This document shows, piece by piece, positions 9,240 through 19,474 of a stretch of DNA of 22,843 nucleotides. The translations under genes and the position numbers were made by a program. Position 1 is the first letter of the stretch. Each line of letters begins with the position of its first letter. Source of the stretch: Phallusia fumigata (Eukaryota > Chordata > Ascidiacea > Phlebobranchia > Ascidiidae); assembly GCA_008931825.1 (NCBI GenBank), contig QXVZ01020950.1, forward strand, positions 1-22,843. The letters are read 5' to 3'. The notes beneath the pieces were generated by a model. The model worked only from the letters and a program-made list of their open reading frames with translations. It did not search any database and was not told the origin of the DNA.

Positions 9240-11618
9240 AATCTCTAGGAGATTTCTCTCATCTCGTGTATATTCCTCATGATCATAGCCTTTCTCGCCA
9301 TGATTGGGATGAAAAAGTTTAAAACTTGGATGATTGCCAAATATGCAAATGTAGCTGCCGTATTTTTGCTAACAACGGTCACACTGGTTAACAGTAGATG
9401 CACTGTCATTGCGGCGAAAACTAGTCAGCTTTATAGTATCTCAAACAACATGTACATTAATCCAGGTGTTATATTGGTCAACACTCGGGAGCACAGGTAG
9501 ATTGAAACAATCATACATGTGAACTTCCGTACATGCGTTTTCTATAAGAAAACAGAAAGTTTTACAAACTAATAAGCACCGAGGTGAAGAGAAAACACGG
9601 ACAACACTCACCGAATACTTGTGGCGTTATAAAAACTTCACCGCGGGTTACAAACTGTTTAATCAATGCTAATATCAATTTCTACACAAAACAATTGGAA
9701 ATTGTTGTCAATTAAAGCAGATTATAACAGTTACAATTAAGTCACATGCGAGAGACCAAAGCATTCGTTTACGAATCTCGCGCCATTGCGCATAAGATTT
9801 TTATGGACAAGAACTTTTCGCCGTTACATGTAAAGGCCCGTTTACACTGTGTTCAGTGGCGCTTAACCCAGCCTTTTTGCGACCCCTTCCGTTTACACTG
9901 CGATTTTCGGTGCGTACCTAAACTAACCAAATCGAATGCACGACGTCATTTTAAGCCTACTATGACAGCAGATGACCATAAAATTTCACCTAAATTTATC
10001 GTTGGATTAACTAGCATTTTTTATTTGATTGGATTTTAAAAGATGACATCGGCATGAGAATTAAAAGGCCACTGCATACGAAATTTTGTATAAGTTAGAA
10101 ATTTGGAGTTCGAAAAAGTCTGTTTAAATATAAATTGAAGTTATTAGCTCTTCTGAAATTATTGACAAAGANAGACGCGAACCCTGTTGCAATTCGACAG
10201 TAACCACAACTTTGCAATCTGTTAGAGTTTTTTCTCCAAGCGTAGATTTTTTAGGTCAAGAGTTTGCTGTTTTTCGATTTCCACAGTCGTTCGAAAATTG
10301 TTTCTGAAACATTGTGTAACTTACCACAAAAAATACAATTCTGAAACAAAATGTTTCAGTACTTTACGGAAAAAACTCGTTAGTATATCATCATGGATTT
10401 GAGTTAAGACATATTTAATATATTTGGACAGTTATAACCAACGCATCTTTAATGCACTCACCAAACCGAGAGTAATTTGCCTATCTTGGGCGTGATAATT
10501 TCTTCATTTGTTTGACCCCTTAAAAGTAAAACTTAGCGAGGTTTCGCCCTTGGTGTTTTTTCGTAAATCGGGGATCCAAATTTGATGTATCTGGTTTAAA
10601 TGAACAGAAAACTGGGAACATCAGCGCCCTACAAAGCCTTGATTCTGTACCATAAGCTGAAATATTGCAACAATTTACTTAATGAAATCAGGGGAACAAA
10701 ATTGTGGCGTCATGCATCCTCGCCGTCATAACGGACAGAACAACAAATTAATTATGCATCATTATGAGCTAATTAAAAAAAAACGTTTTTGACGCTGATA
10801 TCACTGCGCTAAGAATAACGTTTCATGACGTGTTAGACAAAACCCCGTTTTCCAGTTTTAACGCGGGCCAATATGCTTTACGACACTTGAGGAATAGATG
10901 TAATTTGTTTGCTGTGGCGTTGGCATGTTTGGTAGGGCGAAGGCACAAGCTGCAAATATTAACAGATTTTCATCAGAGTACGTTAGGGGTGCAAGAGACG
11001 TGATACCGAATGATGTTGGTCTTGCAAGCATTTTCCTCTCAAGGCGTGGCGTAAAATTGTGTGAAATATTATAGGTTAAACAACCGGCTTGAAAACTCGT
11101 GCTTTACAGAAAATTTTACCGACAAACATGATATTATACGTGACTTTCATCTTGAACGCTTGCCATAATAAAGATCAAGGTTTTCCCAGCCGCAGGCGAT
11201 GACGAAGTCTAGTCTATGGTGGATAATTGCGTGTTGCGGAAATGACTTGTGAGAAACGCTGCAAAGTCGTGTCTGTGACATATTTCATTTGTTAAGCGCA
11301 ATTGTTTCTAGGATTGCTATTGTCAAGAACAACAGCAGCCTATATGGTGAAAAATAAAAATCAGCCAATACAGTTTGTTAGCATGTTGAACTACAGGCGA
11401 GGAAATGTTAGCATAAGCATAAACAGACAAATATGCTGGAAATTTTACAACCTTTGAACAATCCCTATATTTTTTTGCGTTTTTACCGTAGCCTAATGTA
11501 CGTTCATTTTCATTTATTATAGGGCAAGTATAGAATTTCTTTTTTACCTTTTGTGACCATGATTGCTTCAAAGTTATTTATGTTGTGTTTATTTCTTCAA
11601 ACTCCATCTTTCTAACAG
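9240..11618. other. No gene recognised
   Basis: Two medium ORFs (9279-9500 and 9746-10039, plus) lack domain motifs. The second includes GGCCCGTTTACACTG near 9835, a phrase common at the ends of animal MITEs, but no matching inverted end was found. There is an N at 10172. If the EGF-like exon belongs to the receptor downstream, this whole region is intron. Confidence 0.45.
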
Positions 11619-11645
11619 GCCAAAGCGTCTACGGTGTCACACAAG
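11619..11645 (+). other. Possible 27-bp micro-exon of the LDLa receptor gene
   Basis: A pyrimidine-rich acceptor (CCATCTTTCTAACAG) and a consensus donor (AAG/GTGAGA) enclose 27 bases. Read with phase 2 at both ends, as for the receptor's next four introns, it gives PKRLRCHT and joins in frame to the first certain exon at 12336, completing a Ser codon. The fit of both sites and phase is encouraging, but 27 bases is too short for proof. Confidence 0.3.
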
Positions 11646-12335
11646 GTGAGAAACTCATTTAAGTCCAAACCAGTATGCTTCAGATAATGCATCTCGCGAG
11701 TTAAGTATGCATCTCAAAATGTTTTTGGTCTGACTACATAACCGCAGGCAATCTGAGCATTGTACATCTGTGATTTAAGCTTCAGACAGATGCTATATTG
11801 CATAAAAAACGACATTAACAGACCCAATATGTCTTAAGAGTTTGGATGACGTAATAGGTGGCAATTCGTCGTGCTCGTTGTGCTTGTATCCAAACGTGAG
11901 GTTCGTGATAACGTTTCTTACATGGCAAATGCATGAGTGAAAACTAATCACCCAAAGTCAAAGTGGCAGCTTTGTAGGACACTAGCTACTTTTGGAAGGA
12001 ATACAAATTATAAAATAAAAGCAAACATTTGACAACATTACTTGTAGAGAAATTGAGTTTGCAAAGAAAAGCGCAACTTGTTTATTTATGTAATGTATTT
12101 ATTCTGTACACTCTGGGCTTGTGCTATGCCAAATATCTGCTTAACTAACATCTAATCCTGGTAACGGTTTAAAATATTATTGGTTTGAAATATTTGCAAT
12201 GTGTTTTGAGTGTACACAGTTCAGGAATTTAAAAGCTGACAGGAAGAACTATAGGCCAGTATATCGATAACCATTACAATGTTTCGACAAACGTTGATAT
12301 GTTTAATCTTGGTTTACTTAAAAGTTTTTTTACAG

Positions 12336-15300
12336 CTGCACAACCGTTCCTGACAACAAAACGTGTCTGCTGCACCGAGACTATATTTGTAACTCCACAG
12401 TCACGTGTCTGGGGTTGACACCTTGTGACGTCGGCTGCCCGACCCACTACAGATGCAGAAACAGCGACAAGTGCGTGCTGCGTACAACTGTCTGTAACGA
12501 TGTACCATGTGACGCTTGCCCTGACGACCATGAGTGGGAAAACGGTGTTGGATTTCATTGCTTTAAAAACGGGAAATCTTGTCGTTTACCACAACAGCTT
12601 ATATGGGACAGCGTCCAAGACTGCGACGATGGCTCTGACTTGTGTTATGCTCAAACTGCCATAAACATTTCAGATGGAAGGTTTGTGAAAAATTATATTA
12701 ACACAAGTAACTAAACACCAACTTTGAACCTCTGATTTTACAGGGACATCCGAGAATACCCAGGAGTAACTTTTGCTATTCAATGGTGCACCCAGTGTCT
12801 GGATGGTTCAATAATAATTCCTCGATCAAAAGTTTGTGACGGTGTTGTCGATTGTCCCGACTTGTCCGACGAATGTTTGTGCGAGAACCAAGTTGCTGAT
12901 ATTTGCAACCACGTAACGCTCAGGACAGACAGGTGATTTTACGTGCAGCTAGGCTGTACGATTTAGTAGAAGTAGTATTAAGGCTAATATCGGGAAACGC
13001 AACAGTTTTTCAAGTTTGAAACAAGAGTTTGTGTCTAACTCCAACACCGGGTATGTTGTTAAGTTTTGTCATAAACTTTGATTATGACCTAGTTTATTAT
13101 GTGAACTTGTTGTTACGTAAAAGAATTTATTGATATGTTCAGATTGCCATCGAAATGTTCCACTGGGCAAGTTCGGTGTGAAAATGGCAACTTTACTCAA
13201 TGCGTCAACCGGAGTTCCGTATGCGATGGAATAGTGGACTGTGACAACAACATGGATGAAAAGTAATGAGCTGGAGAGACTAGGCACAATAGTTTAACGT
13301 CATGTTATCTATCATGGCCTTTGACTTAAATTGCTACCTTCTTCAAACAAGAATTTAAAATAAATGTTTTATCTAGCATTTAGATTTGCGTTTTCAAAAC
13401 GTGCATCAGCTTAATTGTCAAAAACGGAAGTTTTGTCATCCCGTGTTTTCAAATTTAGTTTTCCACAACAGCTTATTTTTCTTTCAAATTATACTCGGCT
13501 TCTTTTACAGATTTAGTTACTGTAAAGGAACCTTGCCCTGTTACAAGGGATTACCAAGCGACGCAAACGCAACCTGCAGGTAAAAAGTTGCCGAATAAGA
13601 TTTATGACGAAAAGTAGCTATCATTATTGACCATTGCAGACCAACTGTTTTCAACGACATCAGTTACGTGTGCACATGTTGGCTGGCTCGGCAGATAATA
13701 CAATGTGATTGTACAAATATTTAGTTGCGTTTTCTAAACGTATAGATAGTTGCACAACGTAGTTTCTACCTCGTATGGAGTCGACACTTTTACGTAAAAA
13801 TAACGTTTGGTACGAACGTATTATTGACCTCATGAATCATAGTACGCCAGGCCGGCAAGAGGCTTTACACCGTATTATAGTCGGCCTTCCAAGCATTTCC
13901 AATCAGAAAGCGTATGCCACAAAAATCTAGCCTGCGGTGGGATTCGAACCCACGNGTACGCCAGGCCGGCAAGAGGCTTTACACCGTATTATAGTCGGCC
14001 TTCCAAGCATTTCCAATCAGCAAGGCGTGGCTAGAAAAATCTAGCCCGCGGTGGGATTCGAACCCACGACATGAGCCTATCCAGACACGGCGGTGCGTCT
14101 GCCGTAAGTCCAATCACAGACAGCGCTGCCTGCTGTATGCTGCACATGTCAGCTTCTAGTAGGGATCGCCAGTTCGGCCGTAGCATTCAAATGTGAATTA
14201 TATGCTTGCGTCTTATCGACCTATACGAAACAAAAGTCGAAACGAGTCTTTGTTAGCTGGGTAAATGCTTTGGCGGTACAGAACAATTCTAAAAATGAAC
14301 GAAGACGATTTCGCGTTGAACAGACTGTCTGGAAACTAAGGCTTTCACAGAAAGACATTAATTATATTATCACATACATCGGCGTTAATTTAAAAAACGT
14401 GCTAGCGAATTTCCTGAAATGCTTGCCAAACCGTTTAAAAGTTTATTGCAATTGCAAGCAACTGTAAGTAAAAGATAAAGTGAAATTAACTTATTCTAGA
14501 AAGAGCTGTGTTTTGGACAATAGTTTGCAACAATACTGGTTAAAATGTGCGCCATCTTTTGGACCAACCGAAAAACCTTGAGTAGGCTATCTATAAAACG
14601 TTTTCTGCTTAATTTCAATTATTTGATTGATTTATAGGTTATAAATTTATCCTAACATAATTTTACTGCATTGTTTTTTCTCAGGTGTCAACCGGTAAAC
14701 TGCTCCACACGTAATTTTCTCGAGCCGGCGGTTTCCGGCGTTTTGTGCGATGGAGTTGAGGACTGCAAGTTAATAAGCGTAAGCTCAGAATTTATAGCGA
14801 GGTGGCTTGTTCCACCTGGATTTCCAACAGATGAGTGCAAGGCTCAATGTCCGGAGAGCTCCAGAAAGTTTAACTGCACAGTTGATTCTCATGGCGTGGT
14901 GTCGGTCTCACAATACCCATTTGCATGTCACAAATTTGTAAGTTTACTTCGTTTACACTGGTCAATAAAGGGTTATATAAATTTCACAGAAATATTTGCA
15001 AACTATGTAATCATAAAGGCATTGTAGTCGAAACAAAAAAATTGTTTGAATAATTTACAAATTTTATTGATAATTCTGTGCTCAAATACAAAACCCATTT
15101 TACAACAAAAATAACCTAAAGTTGCAAGCGCCTAACCTTGGTAAAATCAGTTGAGAAGGTTACTGTATCCACAAAAACAATCTTACTTATTCCACCATCA
15201 CCAAATTTAAACTTGCAACAAACAGAATTAACTAGAAAAATATAAACCAACGGGTTTCCTTGACGTATTGCGTAGATTTACGCGATGGGTAGACGCTTTA

Positions 15301-16248
15301 TGGTGGGGGAATCAAAGCCTCCAGAACTTCTGTGCAACGGTGTGGTGGACTGTCCAGCAGATAGCGGTGATGAAATCAACTGTACTGAAAGGTAAGGCCT
15401 ATTCAATGTTGTGGTGTTTAAAGTAGGTTGTCCAACACATTTTTCGCTTTTCACGTAGATTTTCTTGCAAGAGTGGGAATATGATAAGTATCCCCCGATC
15501 TCAGTTATGCGACGGATACGAAGACTGCGATAACGGAACGGATGAGAGCAGAGAATTGTGCCCGGACAGATTTTTCTGTTCTTCCCGACAAGGGTCAAAG
15601 GTGAAATACAGAGTTGGTTATTTGAAACTGAGGTTGATGTGTAGACTTATCTGCAGTCAACACATTTCATTGAAACTCATAAGATTTTTTCTTCGGCAAA
15701 AATATGGGTGACGTTGAACATAAGCAGTATTAGGGAATGATCTGGTCAAATCGTAACAACAAACGAAAAGCTTTTGTTTTGTTGAACGTTTCGATATTTT
15801 TGCCGTGGTATATATTGGCAACAACGGCATCGAGATAAAAGGACAAGGTGTTGGCAGCAAGCAAGTTTTCTCCCATTTTGTACGGTGTAAATATTAGACA
15901 AGGCTCACTGGTGACGCCCTATTAGAATTGGATGCGTTTAAGGTGTTTTCAAAGAGAGCTACTGACCACAGCCTAGTTTACATACACGCATATATATTAT
16001 TCCACAGGTATCAGTGTCAAGATCTGTGGTTTGCGATTTTCATCACAACTGTAACAATCTTGAAGACGAAACAAACTGCACAGAAGATGGAAGGTTTTAC
16101 TGCGAAAACGGAAAGCCCTTCTATATACGAAAGTCCCAAGTAATCGAATACTATTTGACAGCAAAGTTTTTTATTTTACTACAAAACTAATTGGCTTATT
16201 TAGATACTTGACGGGCGTGGAGATTGCAGTGATTGGAGTGATGAATGT
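12336..16248 (+). other. Ectodomain: tandem LDLa modules of the plus-strand receptor
   Basis: Recognisable modules carry the calcium-site pattern CDGxxDCxDxSDE or a variant. They are DCDDGSDLC (12336 exon), [15 protein letters not shown] (12744 exon), [15 protein letters not shown] (13143 exon), LCDGVEDC (14685 exon), [18 protein letters not shown] (15276 exon), [15 protein letters not shown] (15459 exon), [17 protein letters not shown] (16008 exon) and [15 protein letters not shown] (16204 exon). A more degenerate one precedes them ([10 protein letters not shown] to DACPDDHE). Modules 7 to 9 are split by phase-0 or phase-2 introns inside the module. Several lack the Cys1-Cys3 pair. Many N-glycosylation sequons (NCT, NVS/NFT type) are present. 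LDLa modules usually bind protein ligands or co-receptors in a calcium-dependent way. Confidence 0.8.
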
Positions 16249-18186
16249 TCGGAAACCCTTTATTCGTCCGCGAATGTCTTGTCGTCGAGGTACGAGCTCA
16301 TCGCGAACCCGTTCCTTCGTGCAATTGTGTGGATTATGGCAGTTGTGGCCTTCATCGGAAACTTGGTAAATCAGCTGTCGTGAGTTTCAGTAATTTTGCA
16401 ACCTACTTGGTCATATGCAATGTAGGCGTGTAATGAGTTGGGTAAACAAATAAATGTACATATAAGTAAACAATTAACGGTTTTTAAACAGTATCAATAT
16501 GAAGATACAAACTATAGTACTTATGTGTAAAACATTTTTTGCCTTACGACAAACGTTGTTAACCTCCTGATGGCGAGAACAGCGTTTGTCAAAACGCACA
16601 AAATGTTTTACACACAACTACTGGCTTGTAGCCTACCTTCTTTTGGAAAAAAATGTACGCTGTTGCAGAATAGCGTTTTAGTCGCCGCAAAGATTATTAC
16701 ATTAATTATAATTATCTAAACGTTGTTTAGACTGTTATCATTGGCGAAAGCAAGGCCTTGAAGAAAGTTTTCAAAAAGGAGCGAGGCGCTTCACTGCGCA
16801 CCAATCACATGCTGGTGTTAAATCTAGCGGTTGCCGACTTTCTCATGTCAATTTACCTCTTCATGTTGGGAATAGCGGGCGCAGTTTACAGTGGAAGTTA
16901 TTGCTCGAAATCACTGGAATGGCTGAGCAGCAACTCGTGTGTCGCAATGGGAGTACTGGTTGTCCTGTCAAGCGAAACCTCTGTACTGACGATGTTGTTT
17001 TTAACAATTACTCGACTTTACGCAGTCTCTAAGGTAAAATACCTGTATTTTTGTTGCTAAAGCATCTGTTTGTTTTAACGTTATCTAGTGCAATTTAATA
17101 GTCACTTACAGGTAAAAATACAATTGTTTTTCAGCCTTTCGTCGCATTGAGTAAACCAAGTTTACGTGTTACTCTTGCATTGGTGGCATTTACTTGGGCT
17201 GCGTCCTTCATCCTCGCTCTTGTTCCCTTGTCGCCTTACCAACAAAGTACCTTCGTCGATCAAGCTATGATTGAAAGCAATCCATTTTTCAGCAATATTG
17301 TCGTATCCTTTGACGCCGCAAAAAATTTCACCATGAAATTGTTGACATATTCCCAGAATTTGTCTAATCAATCTAACACAGTGGTTCAGCAAGTGTTGGA
17401 TATTAAATCCTGGAATGAACTACAGCATTTCTACTTCTCGTATGAGATGTTGGAGACATACTTCAAAGTAACAAAACTTTTTGGGTAAGCGAACGCGAAA
17501 CGCAAGCTCTGAAATTTTACTATAGTTTGAAAATCATTTTATTTGCTTTGTAGATATTACAGTGCCAATAGCGTTTGTATTCCAAACATATTTGTGACCA
17601 GTGAAGATCGTCCTTGGAGGTTCTCTCTCGCAATTTCCATTTTAAACTTCGTTGTGTTTATTTACGTGGCGATTACTTATGTTGCAATTATTCTTAAAGC
17701 CCGGGCGTCGGCAAGTGCATCTGGAAAGGATAATTCAATGTCTTCAGGTTAGTTTTCTGAAAGTTATTGTACAAACCTTTTGTCAGGGTCTCTGCAACTG
17801 ATGGAACATGTATTGCAGATATTCAGCGCAAAGTAATTCGCCTAATCGTAACGGACTTTTTTTGCTGGATTCCACTTTCCATTATGGTTTTCATCAACTT
17901 CAGCGGAGTAAAGATCGATAACATATCTTACGCTGTCGCTGCGATCGTTTTATTACCAATCAACAGCGCCCTTAATCCAATCCTCTATTCAAACATTATC
18001 GACAAAATTCATGCAAAGTGTAGAGGACGTAATGAACCTGCGGTAACAAGATCTAGACAAGCCACAAAAATCTCACAATTAAGTAAAACCCGCAACACTG
18101 GAAGCAAATTCTGGTTTTGTTTCAATTTGTTTTTATTTATTTGTTTTATTTTGTGCCGCGTTTACGATTTTCTGAAGAGAATATAG
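12336..18186 (+). CDS. LDLa-rich LGR/relaxin-receptor-like GPCR (5' end incomplete)
   Basis: Thirteen exons join in frame: 12336-12680, 12744-12932, 13143-13262, 13511-13579, 14685-14937, 15276-15391, 15459-15600, 16008-16139, 16204-16365, 16731-17033, 17135-17484, 17554-17747 and 17819-18186 (stop TAG). They give 913 codons. The product is a plasma-membrane receptor. A cysteine-rich ectodomain of tandem LDLa modules covers residues 1 to about 470. A hinge ending ELIANPFLR follows, then seven helices: TM1 with GN, TM2 with [10 protein letters not shown], Cys3.25, TM6 with CWIP, and TM7 with NPILY. The hinge and TM1 resemble relaxin receptors, GRL101 and LGRs, which also carry leucine-rich repeats; none is seen here. 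No start codon or signal peptide was found, so exons upstream of 12336 are missing. Oddities are TRL in place of DRY, an insertion of about 85 residues in extracellular loop 2, and a hydrophobic C-terminal tail. A paralog lies inverted downstream. Confidence 0.85.
13842..14190 (-). mobile_element. SINE-like element with tRNA T-arm, tail duplicated
   Basis: On the minus strand the run GTGGGTTCGAATCCCAC is a perfect T-stem/T-loop that contains the RNA polymerase III B box GGTTCGAATCC. No matching acceptor stem or clear A box was found, so this is a tRNA-derived repeat and not a tRNA gene. A 113-bp unit is repeated in tandem: 13842-13954 and 13956-14068 are nearly identical, and the single N at 13955 sits exactly between them. 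A perfect 7-bp hairpin GGCTAGA...TCTAGCC (14029-14046) follows the T-arm in one copy and is broken in the other. The element lies in the intron between receptor exons 13511-13579 and 14685-14937. The outer limit near 14190 is approximate. Confidence 0.6.
16204..18060 (+). other. Rhodopsin-type 7TM domain of the plus-strand receptor
   Basis: TM1 is split by the intron after GNL (16365). TM2, TM3 and the intracellular TRLYAVSK are in one 101-codon exon (16731-17033). TM4 and most of extracellular loop 2 are in 17135-17484. The loop end with the conserved Cys ([10 protein letters not shown]) and TM5 are in 17554-17747. TM6, TM7 and the tail are in the last exon. Numbering from the first visible codon, Cys3.25 is residue 579, the TRL triplet is 603-605, CWIP starts at 807 and NPILY at 844. 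Introns within the 7TM part are phase 0, 0, 2 and 1. The intracellular Arg of DRY, the CWxP toggle and NPxxY are intact, so a folded receptor is likely. Confidence 0.85.
16524..16614. repeat. Intronic foldback element with 37-bp arms
   Basis: Arm 16524-16560 (TGTGTAAAACATTTTTTGCC...) matches the reverse complement of 16578-16614 at 32 of 37 positions, around a 17-base loop. It lies in the intron between TM1 and TM2. The corresponding intron of the minus-strand paralog (20988-21180) is 193 bases against 365 here and lacks it, so it arrived after the duplication or was lost from the other copy. A MITE is the simplest explanation. Confidence 0.65.
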
Positions 18187-18267
18187 TAAATTGTTTTGTT
18201 TGTTGGGTTTTTAGAACAAAACCAGTAAGGCTTAGATATTGAGTATAGTTAGTGTTTAATGATACAT

Positions 18268-18273
18268 AATAAA
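18268..18273 (+). promoter_or_regulatory. Poly(A) signal AATAAA
   Basis: AATAAA lies 82 bases after the TAG stop of the plus-strand receptor. It is followed within 30 bases by a GT-rich stretch (AAGTGGTGCAATTGTGTCGT) suitable as a downstream element. This predicts a short 3' untranslated region that ends well before the hAT-type insertion at 18714. Confidence 0.6.
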
Positions 18274-18713
18274 AGTAACCCTTTAAGTGGTGCAATTGTG
18301 TCGTAAGTTCCTTTGCCCTATAGGTAACGAAATTGTTTCAGGACTTCCATTATCAGTCGCATTGTTTCGACGCTGCAAAAATTTTTGACATGCGTATTAA
18401 AGAAAGTAGGCCTGTCTATGCTGCTTTGAATTCACCACTTACAGGTTATTGTTAGCTTGGATCCGCATTCACCACTGAAAACCAATTAGACGTAGAAACA
18501 GGCCCGTGATTTTTCCGATTATAACTAATGGGTCATCACAAGGCTTTTGTCTGCAACCAGTTCCGATAAATACAAGATAAAACTTCTCCAAATTAAATGT
18601 TTTCTATTTTACATCATAATCAGGCGATCAACAAAGTTACAGTGTATATGCTGTGACGCCAAATCCTAGAGTTAAATAAATATTGTTTAACTTTATATTT
18701 TTATGCTCTAAAG

Positions 18714-19162
18714 CAGCGGTTCCCAACCTTTTCTGACTGGTGACCCCCTACAATGATTTAAAATATCTTGCGACTCGACCAACCAGTTTTTTTCTAAACA
18801 ACAAGATCAATCAAATTGCTTTTTACAGTATATCATTTATTTGCATTCACTTTTGCTTCGTGGAACGGCTGATTTTGCCACTTCATCGCCTTAACCTCAG
18901 GATTTCATTGTTGATGACAATAATTACTGTGATGTTCAACGACAATGCCTGTGCAGTTGACTATGGGTACATAGCCTACTGCTTATCGTTCCTGACAATA
19001 CAGGTGATGCAGGCCGAACCAGTTGTAGCCTATGTGTGATAAAAGTTACAAAAAAATCACAGATCTGTCTGCGTTTGTAAAAATGTCACATATCTGTCGC
19101 GACCCCCAGAAAATCTCCCTGCGACCCCTTTTGGGGTCGCGACCCCAGGTTGGGTACCACTG
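18714..19162. mobile_element. Complete 449-bp hAT-type MITE with 8-bp TSD
   Basis: The element begins CAGCGGTTCCCAACCTTTT and ends with the complement of CAGTGGTACCCAACCTGGGG, so the terminal inverted repeats differ at two of the first 16 positions. It is flanked on both sides by the same 8 bases, CTCTAAAG (18706-18713 and 19163-19170). An 8-bp duplication and CAG...CTG ends define the hAT superfamily. The inside has no transposase: the 99-codon frame 18740-19039 is chance. The right end contains a self-complementary GGGGTCGCGACCCC. A truncated copy is at 7051-7381. Confidence 0.9.
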
Positions 19163-19474
19163 CTCTAAAGGCTTGTATGCAAAAGAACCCGAAAAAAGCC
19201 TTTAAAAATAGGAGGTGCATGGTGTCTGTTTCTAATCAAACCCTGGTTTCAAGGTATTTTATGAAAATGGGGCAGAAATGCATGAGAAATCAGACGAGAT
19301 TACACACCTAAATACAACTGTTTTGGGATAACAAAGTGTAGTGACCTAAGGAACTCTGTTCTGTATATTAGTATATTAGAGTCTTGCACAAAGATGAGGC
19401 AGCAGAACGAAACAGTCACAAGGGGGAACAAACACACAAACATGAATAAAACCCAAACATCATCCACCGTGACT

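Noticed and set aside
9279-9500. Plus-strand ORF after the EGF-like exon; another frame reads DDCQICKCSCRIFANNGHTG
   Set aside because: The Cys-rich phrase hints at a decayed EGF module, but that frame has stops on both sides and no acceptor or donor fits. The annotated-length ORF has no motif.
9746-10039. 97-codon plus-strand ORF
   Set aside because: The composition is random and it contains the MITE-like phrase GGCCCGTTTACACTG. There is no splice context, and I found no partner inverted end to call an element.
14029-14105. tRNA gene on the minus strand
   Set aside because: The T-arm and B box are perfect, but there is no matching acceptor stem, D-arm or anticodon arm at the right spacing. 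It is treated as a tRNA-derived repeat.
15278-15598. 106-codon minus-strand ORF
   Set aside because: It is antisense to two well-supported LDLa exons of the plus-strand receptor and is a shadow frame. The same holds for 17162-17392 and 12274-12558 on minus and 19921-20187 and 21073-21375 on plus.
18740-19039. 99-codon ORF in the intergenic element
   Set aside because: It is internal to a non-autonomous hAT-type MITE and has no transposase motif. The related copy at 7051-7381 does not keep the frame.
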